Shown here: in pieces, positions 6,515 to 8,071 of the stretch
Layout: each line of letters starts with the position of its first letter
How positions within the stretch are numbered: position 1 is the first letter of the stretch
NCBI GenBank assembly: GCA_013139345.1
Contig: WTAY01000231.1
Span: forward strand, 1 to 8,071
From: Methylophaga sp.
GTDB lineage: Bacteria > Pseudomonadota > Gammaproteobacteria > Nitrosococcales > Methylophagaceae
Length of the DNA stretch: 8,071 nucleotides
Direction of reading: 5' to 3'
Position numbers and translations under genes: made by a program
The notes under the pieces: generated by a model
Told to the model about the DNA's origin: nothing
Database searches by the model: none
What the model saw: only the letters and a program-made list of their open reading frames with translations

Positions 6515-7308
6515 AGCGGCGCCTAATCTTCGTTCTTTTTAGCCTATTCAGTACAGTGCTGTTAGCTGAACAAAATATCGAAACTATTCAGCTCAATCAT
6601 AGGTTAACCACTGAAGTATTACCTGAGATTCAAGCATTTTTACCCAAGAATGCAACAGCACGTGCATTTAATGACTACATTATTCTAAAGGCAAGCCCAG
6701 CTGTTCTCAAAGAAGTAAAACAACTGATTAACCAACTTGATACCCCTCTTCAACGTCTTAAGATCAGTGTATTAAGAACAAATGAACAATTATCAAACCA
6801 CGCAAGTCGACAAATCGGTGCTGATATTGAGATAAGTGATGACGGCGCTTCTGGTCATGCATCAGTAAAAACATGGTCTACACACTCTGTCAGAAATAAA
6901 GACCAACATTATCAGGCACAAGGCATTGCAGGTAAGCCAGTTATAATTTCCTTGGGGCAAGAGATCCCACAAAAAGAACAAGACATCGTTATCTTTGCCA
7001 ATGGTTCTATTGGCGTACAATCATCAACGCACTACATCAGTATCGAAAGTGGTTTTCAGGCTGTGGCCAGAATATTACCGAATCATCAAGCCATCATTGA
7101 TATTCACCCTCGGTTTAGTCAACTTTCTAAACGTAATGGCATGATTGAAACCAGTGATATTCTCACTAGCATTGCTGGCCCCGTCGGTACTTGGATAGAG
7201 TTAGGCCACATTGATAACGAAAACAATATTGAAAAACAAGGTGCAACACGTTACCGTAGCCACCGAAAACGTCAACAGACTATCTATATCAAAGTCGACC
7301 CATTATAA
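6511..7308 (+). CDS. Exported secretin-N-domain (NolW-like) protein
   Basis: 265 aa with a signal peptide (MKRRLIFVLFSLFSTVLLA, cleavage likely after Ala19), so periplasmic or outer-membrane associated. Residues 23-85 (IETIQLNHRLTTEVLPEIQAFL...DYIILKASPAVLKEVKQLINQLD) have the look of a secretin short domain: strand-helix-strand-helix, ending in the typical QLDTPLQRL. The rest is beta-rich, with GKPVIISLGQEIP (141-153), GFQAVARILPNHQAIIDIHP (181-200) and GTWIELGHID (226-235), recalling the first strands of a secretin barrel. The protein is far shorter than true secretins (usually over 500 aa), and I see no gate motif such as GIPLLSKIP. No other secretion gene is nearby. It probably is not a channel itself; an envelope assembly or accessory role is a guess. 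Its ATG overlaps the preceding TGA (ATGA), implying coupled translation. Confidence 0.68.
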   Translation: MKRRLIFVLFSLFSTVLLAEQNIETIQLNHRLTTEVLPEIQAFLPKNATARAFNDYIILKASPAVLKEVKQLINQLDTPLQRLKISVLRTNEQLSNHASRQIGADIEISDDGASGHASVKTWSTHSVRNKDQHYQAQGIAGKPVIISLGQEIPQKEQDIVIFANGSIGVQSSTHYISIESGFQAVARILPNHQAIIDIHPRFSQLSKRNGMIETSDILTSIAGPVGTWIELGHIDNENNIEKQGATRYRSHRKRQQTIYIKVDPL

Positions 7309-7322
7309 AAATTAGAGAACCC

Positions 7323-7925
7323 ATGGATATAAAACAAGCCATTACTGAACGTCGTTCTATCAAACATTATGATACCGAGCATAGTATGAGCGATGCTGAA
7401 ATCAAAGAGTTGATGGAACACGCAATCCTATCGCCTACGGCTTTTAATATTCAGCACTGGCGTTTTGTTAACGTCCAAGACAAAAACAAACGTCAACAAA
7501 TCCAAGATGCAAGCTGGGGTCAAGCTCAAGTCACAGAATCATCATTATTATTAGTACTTTGTGCCGATCTTAATGCGTGGGAAAAACAACCTGAACGCTA
7601 CTGGAAAGAAGCGCCTGAAGAAGTTCAAGGTTTCTTACTACCCGCTATTGAAAACTATTACACCAACCATCACCAAGCTCAACGTGATGAATGTATTCGT
7701 TCTACCAGCATTGCAGCAATGAATATCATGTTGATGGCAAAAGGCATGGGCTACGATAGTTGCCCAATGGATGGCTTTGATTTTGATGCCGTCGCAAAAA
7801 TTATAAATCTGCCACACGACCACATCATTACCATGATGCTCACTGTCGGTAAAAAGAAAACAGATGCTAGGCCTCGTTCAGGTCAATTGCCTCTTGAAGA
7901 AGTATTGATTACGGATGCTTTTTAA
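7323..7925 (+). CDS. Nitroreductase-family FMN oxidoreductase
   Basis: A 200-aa cytosolic flavoprotein of the nitroreductase fold, expected to bind FMN, dimerise, and use NAD(P)H to reduce quinones, nitro compounds or related substrates; the true substrate cannot be read from sequence. Signatures are the N-terminal phosphate-binding RRSIKHYD (10-17), SPTAFNIQHWRF (37-48, with His where many members have Pro), the central GMGYDSCPMDGFD (141-153) and the C-terminal RPRSGQLPLEEV (183-194), which contributes FMN contacts. The length is typical of the small single-domain subgroup. AGAGAA lies about 7 nt before the ATG. It follows the secretin-N-like gene by 14 nt and is probably the last gene of the purB run, because a dispersed repeat begins 17 nt after its stop. 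Confidence 0.9.
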   Translation: MDIKQAITERRSIKHYDTEHSMSDAEIKELMEHAILSPTAFNIQHWRFVNVQDKNKRQQIQDASWGQAQVTESSLLLVLCADLNAWEKQPERYWKEAPEEVQGFLLPAIENYYTNHHQAQRDECIRSTSIAAMNIMLMAKGMGYDSCPMDGFDFDAVAKIINLPHDHIITMMLTVGKKKTDARPRSGQLPLEEVLITDAF

Positions 7926-7942
7926 GCGTAATTAAAACTCAT

Positions 7943-8071
7943 TATATACCCGTAATCATTCAATATGCAGTTTTTTACTTCGTCATCCCAGCATGCTTCT
8001 AGCTGGGATCTGCTTAATACAGTAGATTCTCGATAAGAGCATTCGAGAATGACGGGAACTGTAAGCCCTGC
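7943..8071 (+). repeat. Dispersed stem-loop repeat, copy 2 (cut by window edge)
   Basis: It begins TATATACCCGTAATCATT and matches the reverse complement of 1151-1326. Stems are visible at ATCCCAGC (7985-7992) with GCTGGGAT (8002-8009), and ATTCTCGA (8026-8033) with TCGAGAAT (8043-8050). An outer pair joins CGTCAT (7981-7986) and ATGACG (8049-8054), so the core can fold as a branched structure. The distal terminus lies beyond the window. It follows the nitroreductase stop but has no T-tract after the stems on the plus strand, so I do not call it a terminator. Confidence 0.85.

Overview
The window looks like a chromosomal stretch from an AT-leaning gammaproteobacterium. The AcnB and PurB proteins match their enterobacterial counterparts almost block for block. 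The purB-linked small genes and the dispersed stem-loop repeats suggest an environmental, probably marine, lineage. I cannot fix the genus from sequence alone.

Layout. (1) 1-1124, minus strand: a tight three-gene unit read right to left, made of a small two-helix membrane ORF, a FetB/UPF0014-family ABC permease, and the first 63 codons of a DUF2130-type protein with a CxxC pair, which runs off the left edge. (2) 1125-1391: no gene. It holds a complete copy of a roughly 175-bp dispersed repeat with inverted termini, plus a candidate promoter for the next gene. (3) 1392-1886, plus strand: an unrecognised four-helix membrane protein. (4) 1887-1995: a strong 20-bp hairpin between convergent genes. 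(5) 1996-4518, minus strand: acnB (aconitase B). (6) 4519-4631: a compact divergent promoter region with two back-to-back extended -10 elements. (7) 4632-7925, plus strand: a close-packed run of purB, a DUF7931-like (PLD-like) protein, an exported secretin-N-like protein and a nitroreductase, with junctions of +2, -4 and +14 nt. (8) 7943-8071: a second copy of the dispersed repeat, inverted relative to the first and cut by the window edge.

Functionally this is mostly housekeeping: the TCA-cycle step citrate to isocitrate (AcnB) and two steps of purine synthesis (PurB). These lie next to poorly characterised accessory genes that share the purB transcript. The least explained parts are the inverted repeat pair bracketing the acnB/purB block, the exported secretin-N-like protein that lacks a recognisable secretin channel, and the FetB permease without its FetA ATPase in view. 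I see no CRISPR array, RNA gene, phage or defence system, and no convincing new multi-gene system. No gene-free stretch exceeds 300 bp.
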